A stretch of 64,000 nt of DNA from Syncephalastrum monosporum B8922 (taxonomy: Eukaryota > Mucoromycota > Mucoromycetes > Mucorales > Syncephalastraceae): contig JNEN01000814.1 of NCBI GenBank assembly GCA_000697355.1, forward strand, positions 54,143 to 118,142, written 5' to 3'. The notes under the pieces were generated by a model. The model made no database searches, had not been told where the DNA came from, and worked only from the letters and a program-made list of their open reading frames with translations. Within the stretch, counting starts at the first letter, position 1. Each line of letters starts with the position of its first letter. Below are positions 12,124 to 22,682 of the stretch, in pieces. The position numbers and the translations under genes were made by a program.

Positions 12124-13576
12124 ATGGCCAAAGGTGTTACTGTTAATGCTATTATTGTCGGTGGTGGCCTTGGCGGTCTGGCTTGTGCCATTGCCATGCG
12201 TCGTGCTGGTCACAACGTCACGGTATTGGAAGGCGCCCATCAACTGAACGAAGTCGGTGCCGGTATCCAGGTGCCACCCAACTCGTCTCGCATCTTTGAC
12301 CAGTGGGGTATTTTTGACCGATTCAAGGGCAAGGTGGTGTGGCCCAAGGCTATCAACATGCGCCGGTACGCCACTGGCGAGATCATTGGTGAGACCCCCT
12401 TGAAGCCCAAAATGATCGATACATACGGCTATCCGTAAGTTGCACATATAGCGCTCCCCTCCATGCTAAAATTTCATTAGCTACTGGCTGATTCATCGTG
12501 CCGACTATCAGCGTCTCCTTTACGACGTTGCCATCGAGCATGGCGCCGAGGTTATCATGAATGCCCGCGTCGAGTCGGTCTCGGACGAGACCCGCACCGT
12601 GAAACTTGTCGACGGCCGCACCTTCACTGGCGATGTCATTATCGGCGCTGACGGTATTCGCTCGCAGGTTCGCCGCGCTGTCATGCCCGACGAGGTGGTT
12701 GAGCCCCGCGTGTCGACCAACTGTGCCTACCGTGCGACTGTTCCCGTCGAATTAATGCGTGCGGACCCAGAAGTTTCCCACTTGATGGACGACCCCAACT
12801 CGAACTGCTGGATTGGTTACCGCCGGCATGTCATGGCATACCCTATCCGAAACGGCCAGATGTACAACATGGTCATGTCCCACCCTGGTCAGGCTGCGGT
12901 CGGCGTGTGGAATCAACCCGGTAATCTCGAGGAAATGAAGAGAGAATACCACAACTTTGATCCCATCATCCGCCGTGTTATCGACAAGATCCAGGGCTGT
13001 CTGAAGTGGACCCTGGCCGACTTGCCAGTCCTTTCCAACTGGGTTAGTCCCAGCGGTCATATATGTCTCATTGGTGACGCTGCCCATGCTATGCTGCCCT
13101 ATCTGGCTCAGGTAAAAACCCTGAGAAGTTTTTTCTGGTATGGGAAATAACACGCCTTTATGATATAGGGTGCTGCAACCGCTATCGAGGACGGTGCTAC
13201 GCTTGGCGAACTTTTCTCTGATATTCGTTCCAAGGATGAGATCCCGTTTCTGCTCGAGTTGTACGAGAAGGTACGCCGCCCACGCGCGGAGAAGATCCAG
13301 AAGGGTGCGTATGAGAACAGTGACATTTGGCATATGCCCGACGGCGACAGCCAAATCGCCCGTGATGCTGCCATGAAGGTCGAGATCGCTATCAACAAGG
13401 CCAATGCAGAGAACAAGACTGTCCAGACCCTTGGCCCCCTTAAGAACCCCAACCAATGGTCTGACGGTGACTTTCAGCCCTGGCTCTTTGGTCACAACGC
13501 TATCGCTGAGGCGAAACGTCGTCTTCAAGAGGCTCGCAAAAACGCCGAACTCTCTGAGAACCGGAGTGCCCTCTAA
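12124..13576 (+). CDS. FAD-dependent hydroxybenzoate/salicylate hydroxylase-type monooxygenase
   Basis: Exons 12124-12434, 12481-13111 and 13169-13576 encode 449 residues of a class A flavoprotein monooxygenase. The dinucleotide fold GGGLGG sits at residues 13-18 and ends in TVLEGA. The second FAD motif GADGIRSQVRR and the third, GDAAHAMLPYLAQGAATAIEDG, are intact; an IHRADYQRLL stretch lies between. Relatives in fungi hydroxylate salicylate (with decarboxylation) or 3-hydroxybenzoate (at C6, giving gentisate) using NAD(P)H and O2. Next to a gentisate dioxygenase, 3-hydroxybenzoate 6-hydroxylase is the best guess; a salicylate-type or other aromatic substrate cannot be excluded from sequence. 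Codon use is biased toward C-ending codons, as in the hydrolase, which suggests strong induced expression. No signal peptide is seen. Confidence 0.93.
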
Positions 13577-14329
13577 GCGCATCGTAGATATTTCTTTCCC
13601 TTCCTACTGCTCTTTTATAGATCTCCCTTTTTTTTGTTATCTTTTTTCTCTTTTCTTTTCTTCTTCTCTCATGACTGTAACATAGCCAACAAGCCAATGA
13701 TAAACGCATTGAATTATTATATTTTGTCTACACGGCGTAATAGCTTCGACGAATAGGCATCGTGCTTTTCTTGGGTGATGCACGTGGCGTTGTGGTTATG
13801 GTATCTATGCGGATGCTTGACATCAACCGCCCTGACCCTTTTGCTCCACTCACCACTCAGCTGTGACAGTAGTTGCATCTACCTGACAGAGATCCAGAAG
13901 AGGGTGCATGGACAAAGGCAATCTCTGTGGTACGGCCCGGTGTGACGAGAGGACTTTGATATGAAAAAAAAAAAAATAATGCCAGTAGCAAACCAAGAAT
14001 ATTGACCTGGTCCGTCCTCGTCTTGAACGCTGCTTCAACGTGATGCAGCAAGAGAAAAATGCACTGGACACGCCATCAACATGGAGATATTACAAAAGAG
14101 GCAGTCATCGGAGAGCACAAGAACACAAAGAGCTTCTTTAGAAGGAAAAGAGAGCAATGCGCTGCATCATAAACAATCAATTATTTGACAGAAGAGCCCG
14201 ATGCTGGTAACAGACGCGTCCAGACATTTTCGAGCGCCGTGGACCGAAAAGGGACGGAGCGCATCTTGAATTTTTCAAAGTGGGAACTCTTTGTCTCACC
14301 CTTTTTCAGCCTAATCTCAAGACTCGAGC
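13577..14329. other. Intergenic region between monooxygenase and sterol reductase
   Basis: The monooxygenase 3' flank and the upstream region of the reductase. I see no gene, and the TTTTCCGG motif of the cluster promoters is absent, which argues that the reductase is not part of the cluster. Confidence 0.45.
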
Positions 14330-15631
14330 ATGGGACAGCAGCGGAAAGTCGCCATCATCACCGGTGCAAATGCAGGCGTGGGCCTCGGCATTGCACAACG
14401 TCTTCTCGAAGTAGATGAGAACAACATGACAACCATCGTCATGGCCTGTCGCAACCACGCACGTGCCAGCACAGCTCGCGATCGCCTCTTGCACCAATTC
14501 CCGGAGGCCGACATTGTAATCGAACTTGTTGATACTGGATCGGTTGCTTCTGTATTTCGCTTCTGCGACGCCATCAAATCGAGGTAATGCCAATTTGACG
14601 ATAACAAGAGAAGAAGAAGGAGAAGGAGAAATATATGCTCAATGCTGTCAAAAATGCAAAAACCAGGTACGGCCATGTGAATTATGTCTTCTGCAACGCA
14701 GGTATCTTAAGTGCACTCGGTCTCTTGAGCTGGACAGAGCTGTTCTGGCTCTTTGTCAAAGATCCGGTTGGTCTCGTCGAAAAGTCGGATGCTACGCTTC
14801 AGGCCACCGGCGAAATTAACGACGATGGTATGGGCACCGTCTTTGCGACCAACGTATTTGGTCATTATGTTATGGTAGGACAAAGAATTTCATTCATTAC
14901 ATTCACGTGTCTGACCGTGGCCCTTCTAGGTTCGTGAACTGGAATCGCTGTTAAACAACTCGGGCGATGGTCGCGTTATCTGGACGAGCTCCATCACAGC
15001 CGAGCTCAAGAGCTTTGATATCGAAGACTGGCAGGGTATAAAATCGTAAGTATATTCATATCCGGAGGATTGGGTGTTGCGTGAACGTGACAAACCAAAA
15101 GCAACCGTGCTCATTTTTTTTTTGCAGTTTGCTGCCATACGAGTCTTCCAAACGTGCCTGTGATTTGGTCGCATTAGCAACACATGACAAATACAAGCAG
15201 GATGAGAAGCACATATCTTGCTACACCACATCACCTGGCGTGGTGGCAAGCACAATTGGCAACTTTCCCCGCTGGATCACAGAGCTCCGGAAACTGGCTC
15301 ATTACTTCGTAAGATATACATATACATATACATATATCCCATCTATTCATCAGTCGACTGATTCTCTACTCAGTTCCGATTCGTGGGTGTCACGTCTCAG
15401 AATATTACAGGCTATCGCGGTGCTATAGCCGATGTCTTTGTCGCTCTTCAACCTCTGTCCGCCTTGAACTACCTCTATCGCTACACATCACTCACCAGCC
15501 GCTGGGGCACTTCCTACGTCGAAGCGTTACCTGTAGGCGACTATGATCCACAGACAGCCGAAAAGCTAGTGGAGAAATGTGAACTAGCATACCAAGCATG
15601 GAAGAACAAATCCACTTCTGAAAAGCATTAA
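14330..15631 (+). CDS. ERG27: 3-ketosteroid reductase, ERG27/HSD17B7-like
   Basis: Exons 14330-14583, 14667-14874, 14930-15045, 15128-15308 and 15374-15631 encode 338 residues, close to the yeast Erg27 length. The NAD(P) motif TGANAGVGLG is at residues 11-20, the NAG motif in VFCNAGI, the catalytic Ser in IWTSS and the Tyr/Lys pair in YESSKRA. The ERG27-type insert GLLSWTELFWLFVKDPVGLV and FATNVFGHYVMVRELE set it apart from general short-chain dehydrogenases. It would reduce the 3-keto group of sterol intermediates during C4 demethylation, at the ER or lipid droplets, with ERG25 and ERG26. It sits beside the gentisate cluster but probably belongs to ergosterol synthesis. Confidence 0.88.
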
Positions 15632-15857
15632 TATTCCTCCCTATACACTACTTATATGGTATAGCACACCCATTGCATTAAAATACAAACCTGTGGGCTA
15701 ATATACTGCTGTCACGGTTCTCAGATTTACTGTAGAGTTAGAGAATTATTTAGAGTTATCAAATCATCTGTAGACAAAGAAATGCCGCATTTCTTTGTTC
15801 TCCGTGTAACAAAACCGGACTTCGAGCAAACACCTCTTTCTCATTCGCCCCATCAAC

Positions 15858-16826
15858 ATGGACTACATCTGGCAGGTGATTGGCTTATTGCGTAGTCCAG
15901 TCAATAATGTACAGCAGCCAACTAGGAGAGTAAAACAGGCGCATGGACCGCCCTTCTTTCTTGCACGTTCGCTGCCGCCGCTACCAGCTGAGGACTACCT
16001 GGACACGCTAAACAAGCTAGAACTGCTCGAGTCACGGGACGACCACTGGCTCTGTAGTCTCTGCAACGCCTTCCTCGTCCACAAGTTTGCGTTACCTCAA
16101 CATATGAAAGACAGGCACAGTGAAAAAGTATCGGTGGCTGGGAGCAAACACCGGACGCGCCGCATCGACCCCTCTAGCCGAGCTGCCTTCAAGAAGTCTA
16201 AAGCACCCTGCCTGGCCGTAACAAGGAGCCAATCCTGTGCCTATACCCCATCCTCAGCACCACATACACACCCTACGCGACGTTCGACTGCAACCTCAAC
16301 TAATGTCTCTTCCAAGACACCTACTGCAGCTACAACCAGGACCATATCTGCTAGTAGGACGACGATCACCCCGTCAGAAGCACCAGCATCAGCTTCATCA
16401 GTACCTGCACTATCAACACCAGGCCCAAGCCCAGAATCAGCAGAACGAGGGACAGTAGTTATCAAAGCACCTTATGTTCGCGACGAACTCTCCAAATCTT
16501 CGGCAGACGCAGCCGTCGCTGCTCCCTCGCTCCCCCCTGACTCTCTTCCTTCTCGCCACTCAGTCCCCAACGAACGTTGCTTTCTGTGTCACGAAAAGTT
16601 CTTCAACCTTGAAGCACTTAAGCAGCATGTCCACGAAGCACACAGCAACGGGACGGATGACATGAACAGCACCCATCCCCCGTCCAATGATAAGCTCAAC
16701 CGCACCCGCACCCGCACCCGGCGCTCCACAACCGTCACCACTCGTACCGCTACCAGAGCTACTACTGTTGTCAGCACACGGACAATCCTCACACGGTCGC
16801 GACTATTAGAGAAGAAAAGGCTGTGA
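15858..16826 (+). CDS. C2H2 zinc-finger protein with two distant fingers
   Basis: A single open frame of 322 residues. One finger near residues 66-87 has C66-x2-C69 and H82-x4-H87 (CSLCNAFLVHKFALPQHM). A second lies near residues 242-265 (CFLCHEKFFNLEALKQHV, then HEAH). Between them are about 150 residues rich in Ser, Thr, Pro and Ala, and the tail is an Arg/Thr run (TRTRTRRSTTVTTRT). I do not recognise the protein beyond its fingers. Each finger has the long x12 loop with hydrophobic residues of classical C2H2 fingers. It may bind DNA or RNA, but two single fingers far apart are unusual for a sequence-specific activator. The start ATG at 15858 follows a short leader. There is no sign of an intron. 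Confidence 0.7.
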   Translation: MDYIWQVIGLLRSPVNNVQQPTRRVKQAHGPPFFLARSLPPLPAEDYLDTLNKLELLESRDDHWLCSLCNAFLVHKFALPQHMKDRHSEKVSVAGSKHRTRRIDPSSRAAFKKSKAPCLAVTRSQSCAYTPSSAPHTHPTRRSTATSTNVSSKTPTAATTRTISASRTTITPSEAPASASSVPALSTPGPSPESAERGTVVIKAPYVRDELSKSSADAAVAAPSLPPDSLPSRHSVPNERCFLCHEKFFNLEALKQHVHEAHSNGTDDMNSTHPPSNDKLNRTRTRTRRSTTVTTRTATRATTVVSTRTILTRSRLLEKKRL

Positions 16827-17753
16827 ACGAAACGCGTACACTTGAGCCTTTGGCTCGTCCATGTCGTTGACATTGTATCACCGACATAGTGCGCTATGAT
16901 GCGACTCACGTTGATATAGCCGGGACCCTTTACTTCCTCAGAGTCATAACTCGCCGTATTAAACAGCGAAGATTCCTCATGCTTAAAACCTGACAATGTA
17001 CACTTAGGACGCGTCAGAATCCATTTCATCACTCGTCTTTACGTCTTCGTAATCTCTAATAGCACGCCTTGGGAGTGTTGCCTATATGATACAGATATAT
17101 GCTTACACGTGTATCATATACGTCTGTTGCTATACCTCACATCGCCATTATCCTGCTATTATGCATACCACTCTATGATCCACTGTACCCATTTTACGGC
17201 ATGTGTAATGCATAATGATACTCAGGTTGTGTTTCAGCGAACGAAATACAGTACATCACTATATCAATGAAAATGCCGCAGTAAGATGCGATAACGAACC
17301 AAACAACTTCCTCCCTTCCTTTTCCACGGATTCTCTCATACAACTCCATTCAACAATTATTATTCTCTTCTACTTGCCGTACCAAAATTTCCAGCCAGTG
17401 CTTGAAAAACTGATGAGGGAAATGTCTGCGTGCAGGTCAATAGATGGAAAGCAAGCGAAAAGGTCATGATAAGCGATAGATGCAGTCTAAAAGGCCTCTT
17501 GTCTCTAAGTTAAAAAGTTATGTACGTCATATTTATTTCAGTATTTGCATGCAGAAACACAGGTATTGCCGCAGAGCCTGTTTTTGGGGCGGGTTACCTG
17601 GCAAAACATCGAAAGTCACATTCATATAAGCTTCCCTTTCGCATATGCAAAATATATAACCACACACGTCATATAGAGACCTAAAGACATAAAAGTAGCA
17701 CCAGTATTTTACACCTTTTGTTCTAAAGCGTGTATCATAGAGCTTCAGTACTA
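16827..17753. other. Convergent intergenic region
   Basis: 3' flanks of the C2H2 gene (plus) and MSS1 (minus). A minus-strand open frame reaches in from behind the C2H2 gene but has no recognisable family and looks like its shadow. I see nothing else. Confidence 0.45.
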
Positions 17754-19498
17754 TTATTTGCCTATGCAAAACTGACCAAACAAAACGTCTAGTACGTCTT
17801 CCACGTCGACACGTCCTGTTATTCTTCCCAGGGCATTGGCAGCCTGTCGTAATTCTTCGGCCGCCAGCACAACATCCTCTTGGGGAGTCTCTAAGAACAT
17901 CAAATAAGATACTGACCTACCTTTTCGGTACTCTACAACTTACCCAAAAAGCAATCAAGCGACTCAAGACAGGTCTGCAAGTGTTGTCGGTGGCGTGCTT
18001 GTGTGATAAGGGCCGAACCACTGAGAGAAGCATCAAACTTATCTTTAAGGATAGCCACGAGGTCACCCAAGAATGATGCGACACCTTGACCAGTTTTACA
18101 GCTGATGGCCCATACTTGGCGCGCGCCAAGTGATGTGCGCACGCCTTCAAGGTCGACGGGTGAAGGGCTCTCGTCGTGCTTCGTGAGCAGCACGTAAGTT
18201 TCGCTGTCAATTTCCTCGCGAACGATTGGCTCCAGCGTTTCATATAAACGGATGGGCACCAAGCAGATCTTTATATCGGCTACGTCACCGCGCTCGCGTG
18301 CACGCTTGACACCCTCCATCTCAATGACGTCCGATGATTCGCGTAAACCAGCCGTGTCACTCACAAGCACGGGATAGCCGCCCAGGTCCATTGTGACCTC
18401 CACGACATCACGCGTCGTGCCGGGTATATCGGATACAATGGCAGCATCACGCTTGGCTACATAGCTACGTCAACCGCATGATTTCGGGTCATGTGTGCAA
18501 GCGTCTAACCTAGCATATTTAGGAGTGTGCTTTTGCCGGCATTTGGTGGCCCCATGATCGCAACCCGTACGCCGTTCCGTACAATCTCACCGACTCTGCT
18601 ATCATCGACGTGTTTCCGAATAGCGTCTCTGAGATCCATGACATGGTTCGTCACTAATAGAGGATAGGTATATGAGCTCTTGCTATGGACTGCTAGCCCT
18701 GGCCTACCATCATCCAGCACACCGTCCTCTATCCCCTCGTCCTCGCCAAAATCGATGACAGCTTCTGAAAGAGCCATGCATTGGATGATCTTGTCTCGCC
18801 ATTCCTCGTAGGGTTTCCGAAGGCCGCCCTATCGAAAGCAAATGAGAATGAAATGATCGTAGTTCTCTATCTTACCTCGGTCTGGCGGAGAGCAAGTTTC
18901 CGTTGCGCCTCGGTCTCGGCATTCAATAAATCAGCTAGACCTTCTAACTCGGTCAGATCGAGTTTGTCATTATCAAACGCTCTATACGAACGGCGTGAGT
19001 CGTCACGGATGTAATAACGGCTCTCAAACCTTTTTGCAAATTCGCCTTGCTCTGCCATTCGGAAATCTGGCAAAGTTCCTAGCGCATCAAGGACGCTGCT
19101 CACAACCGCGTTGCCACCATGGATATGGAACTCGACGCTATCCTCACCCGTAAAACTGTGAGGCCCTAAACGCCTTGTCAAAACAAATGAAACGCGAATC
19201 TTTCCTTTATCAGGTTTGTACCTGGAAACCAAACGACGAGACCGCGGTCGAGAGCCTCTTGTGAGACAGGATGGCGTATGCGTCGAAAGTAGGTGGTACG
19301 CGGTGCGGAGACAGGTTTTGCGACCATTCTATCCAACGCCCTCCGTGCATACGCACCCGAAACGCGAACGACGGCGACGCCAGCCTTGCCGGGTGAGGTG
19401 GATAAAGCATAAATAGTTGCTGGCATACTCGCTTGCGTCTGGATCCATCGTCGCCATGACAATGCTGAAGTACAACCGAATCGCGGTGTGGGCAACAT
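17754..19498 (-). CDS. MSS1: Mitochondrial tRNA modification GTPase (MnmE/TrmE, yeast Mss1)
   Basis: Exons 19498-19222, 19165-18876, 18828-18708, 18653-18510, 18456-17944 and 17890-17754 encode 493 residues. The N-terminal folate-binding TrmE domain has [21 protein letters not shown] and [19 protein letters not shown]. The G domain has [25 protein letters not shown] and the degenerate LTKHD. The last residues FCIGK carry the catalytic C-x-GK motif of the family. The enzyme, with MTO1/GidA, modifies the wobble uridine of mitochondrial tRNAs. I start at the ATG at 19498 because [18 protein letters not shown] looks like a mitochondrial presequence. The 54-base intron at 18654-18707 is a multiple of three and has no stop, so it could be mistaken for coding sequence. 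The gene is head to head with another organellar GTPase. Confidence 0.93.
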
Positions 19499-19589
19499 TA
19501 AGCGAGAAAAGAAAAGGAAGAAAATGCAGAGAAAAATTAAACAAAGTGCGACGGCTGTCAAAACCTAACCTTGTTTATCTGCCCTACCG
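19499..19589. promoter_or_regulatory. 91-base divergent promoter, MSS1 / EngB
   Basis: Only 91 bases separate the start codons of two mitochondrial GTPase genes transcribed in opposite directions, so their transcription start regions must overlap or touch. This suggests joint control of mitochondrial translation functions; the geometry is seen, the co-regulation inferred. Confidence 0.6.
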
Positions 19590-20716
19590 ATGCACCGATT
19601 CTCAAGTGTAGTCTGCCGATGCACCGTCCGATTGCCCTGCCGTGCTTTTGCGACAAGCACGACAACCGAGCCGTTGTCGAAACGTAAACAGTTCAACCAA
19701 ATCAGTCCACCTGCGAGTGTGTATGAAAGACTCGAACGTCTCGGTTTCGGATCGTTGCGAGGTACCAAGCGATTTCAGTCGGTCAAGAATGCTGTTGCGA
19801 AAAAGAAAGAGCGCGAAAAGCGCCCAGAAGAGCCTGAACACAACTACCCACTCATGTCCTTTTTCGCGGGTGCCAAGACGCCTGCCTCCCTTCCGCCCGA
19901 AGATCTAGGCGAGATCGCCGTCGTCGGTAAACTCGAGCTTTTGTTGTCGGTTTTAGGGTGGTCCGTGCTCATAAATTACCTTTTTTTTTTTTTGTTAGGA
20001 CGATCGAATGCGGGCAAGTCGAGTTTGCTGAACAGCTTGGCGCAGTCGACGATCGTACGGACCTCGGATAAACCAGGGTTGACGCAGCAGCTCAATTTTT
20101 ACAATGTCACCCGCCTCTTTTATATGGTCGATATGCCCGGTTACGGCTTTGCTCATGCAGAAGAGGAAGATCGGCAAGCGTGGAGACAACTGGTATAGAT
20201 ATGATATGTTACTTTTGCTCCCAAAGGATGATGCATATTAACCCTTTTCTTTCCTTTCTTTCTGCAGATGGAGCATTATATCTCATACCGGAAGACATTG
20301 AAGCGTATCTACGTCGTTGTCGATGCACGTCATGGTAAACTCAGAGGCCGCACGAATGAATATACATTAACAAAGAAATATGTAGGCCTTAAAGTAGCTG
20401 ATAAGGAATTTCTAGCTATGCTCGACAGGTAAACGACACAAAAAAAATGGAACGAATACACGTCAACCTAATATAAAACATCAACACTAGCAAAAAAGTA
20501 AAATTCCAGATTGTCATTACAAAGAGCGATATACCCAACCTTCCCACATTGGCCAGACGCGTCGTTGTTGTGCAGCAAGACATCCAACCGTACCGCAACG
20601 CTGTCAAGGAGATTCTGATCGTCAGCTCAAAAACAGGTGCAGGCATCAACCAGATGAGAAAGGAAATGCTCTTCCTAATGGGTCATCTTGATAACAAACC
20701 CGCAGTTAATAAATAA
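19590..20716 (+). CDS. EngB/YsxC-type GTPase, mitochondrial ribosome assembly
   Basis: Exons 19590-19926, 19999-20192, 20268-20334, 20386-20428 and 20491-20716 encode 288 residues. The N terminus (MHRFSSVVCRCTVRLPCRAF) is rich in Arg and Ser without acids, as a mitochondrial presequence should be. The G motifs are GRSNAGKSSLLN (G1), DMPGYGFA (G3), TKSDIP (G4) and VSSKTGAG (G5), and the family's RTSDKPGLTQQLNFY switch follows G1. Bacterial EngB helps assemble the large ribosomal subunit; the yeast homologue Mrx8 acts in mitochondrial translation. Two exons are very short (67 and 43 bases), yet all junctions keep frame and motif. It shares a promoter region with MSS1. Confidence 0.92.
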
Positions 20717-20934
20717 GAACCATATAAAATAAAAAGCTGCAAAAGGAGGATAGATGTTTCAATGACATGGGATATACACTATGTGTAGGAGCAACACTGT
20801 GGTTCGGAAAGGTAAATAATTATGCATAAGAGAATGAGATATTTCCATGATTTCTACGCGCCTATAAATAACGTTATACGATACTATATAAACTGTGATC
20901 GGGTCTATCTATCTATAATGCTCCTTATAATCAC

Positions 20935-22682
20935 TCATTCTTGCCTCGGGAAGATGAGAAGATGGCTTTCTTCGGCTAGGCGGCGTTCCGCTTCCAGTAG
21001 CGCTTGCTGCTCCTCTTCCTGCTCCGCTCGCCAGGCCAAATCGTCATAAAAACGCTCCAAAGTCTTGGATGGATAGAGAAGAAGCTGATCATCAGTAATG
21101 TAACTGAATTTTCCAGACATGTAGAGGGAACGATTTGTGGGGAATAGGATTGGGTCAATGTAGCGGTCCTTGCGACGCACCAGTCGATAGACTAGTTCAT
21201 TATCATAGCTGTCGACATAGTAAAATGCACCACCTCCACAAATATCCTCGATAGCGTGTCTTTATAGAAAGAGGATCCAATTAGAAAAATATGCAATTTG
21301 TCTATCATTATCTTGTCTCACTTACCGGAAAACAAGGCCTCGTTCTCGTGCCTTAATCATCATCCAACGGAGCGCGTGATTGCATAACACCCGGGCTGAG
21401 GTAGGTCCACCAATAACGTCCGAGTGTGTTCCCGGGAACCACAGCTGCTCAAGCTCCTGATTGTCTCTCTTTTTCTTACTGGCGTATCGCATGAGCGTTG
21501 GACAAAACCACTCACGCTGTTCGTGGATCGAAAGCGCGTGAAAAGCAGAGATGACTTGAGAGGAGAGTTTGATGTCATGGAAACTGTGCAGTCCGTGAAA
21601 TAGTGCGTATGCTAAACAGAGAATATACAATGAGTATGCGCTTGTCATTGATAGCGTCTCTGATTATACTTGCGCACGGAACCACCAAGATACCATGGCA
21701 AGTGAGGAATACCGAGGCTACCTAAGCCCAACATTCAAACACAGCGTCAAATTATTAGATCTTGCTTTAGCACTTGCCAATGCTTACCGACGGTATCCCA
21801 GCAGCCCAAAAACCGTATTACAGGCTCACGACAGTCATACGTTTGACGAAAAGCAAGTGCCCTGGAGCCACTGTCTGGGTGGGAGCCTTTATCGTTACTG
21901 CGGTAAAGGTCATAAGCTTTGCCGACATGTTTCTGCAAATGGCGCACGGGCAGCAGTCCCACATTGTAAATGAAGCCCGCCAAACTACGCGCAGCATAAG
22001 CTTGTTTGTTGTTGTTATTATTGTGTATCGGTGGGGACGCTTTTTCTGCTTTGAGGTGCATAAATCTTATCCTTTTTACGTACCTCCCCGCGAAGCACCT
22101 ATGAGCCAAATCTCGTCGTGCTCAGATTGGTAATTCTCGCACAAGAACTTGTATGCCATCAGAATCTGATGACTGATGCCAAGACCAAAGAGGCCACCGA
22201 GGTACTTGCGCACGCCTTCTTCATCCCCGCCCACTCCTTTAAAGTATTCCGCAATCTGGAACCACTTTTCACCCGGATGATCACCCACAACACCGATCGT
22301 TCGGTTGGACCGATCCCACCAAGCTGTCTGGTGTGTCTGCTGATTGGGATAATGAGGATGCTCCTCTGGAGGGACGACCAAAAGGTTATGGGATGTTTCT
22401 AGGCTGGTGCAGAAGCGAAACACATTTGTACGAGCTATCCAGTGCATATAGAATATCACGAATGAGTTGTCATGGATGCATACATGACGTGATTATGCCC
22501 CATCCTATGCATAGTGCTGTTAGTCCCTTACCTGAGGGTGTGTCCCATGTGCCATCCAAGCAGGCAATAATCCGTCGTCTCAGAATGGGCGGGTCATTCA
22601 CACCTCCGTGGATGGCATTGCTGCTATTCAACGTAGATAGAGCTGGCGGTTTATCAAGATGCTGTGTATGACGGGGCTCCAT
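20935..22682 (-). CDS. DUF2235 family alpha/beta hydrolase-like protein
   Basis: Exons 22682-22532, 22434-22084, 22000-21788, 21721-21670, 21583-21326 and 21259-20935 encode 449 residues. DUF2235 marks are CLDGTWDTP near residue 45, ARTNVFRFCTSL, the nucleophile elbow GASRGAYAARSLAGFI (G-x-S-x-G), FLGCWDTVGSLGIP and NFHDIKLSSQVISAFHALSIHE followed by FCPTLM. The family is related to lipase-type hydrolases and to bacterial T6SS phospholipase effectors; the fungal members have no established substrate. No signal peptide or membrane segment is evident. The C terminus is charged (RAEQEEEQQALLEAERRLAEE), perhaps helical. Exon 4 has only 52 bases. Confidence 0.88.

Noticed and set aside
14330..15631. 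Short-chain dehydrogenase as a sixth member of the gentisate cluster
   Set aside because: Its motifs are those of ERG27 in sterol synthesis, and its upstream region lacks the TTTTCCGG motif.
16589..17032. Minus-strand gene of 147 codons behind the C2H2 gene
   Set aside because: Half of it is the antisense of the Arg/Thr-coding tail; the rest has no recognisable motif.
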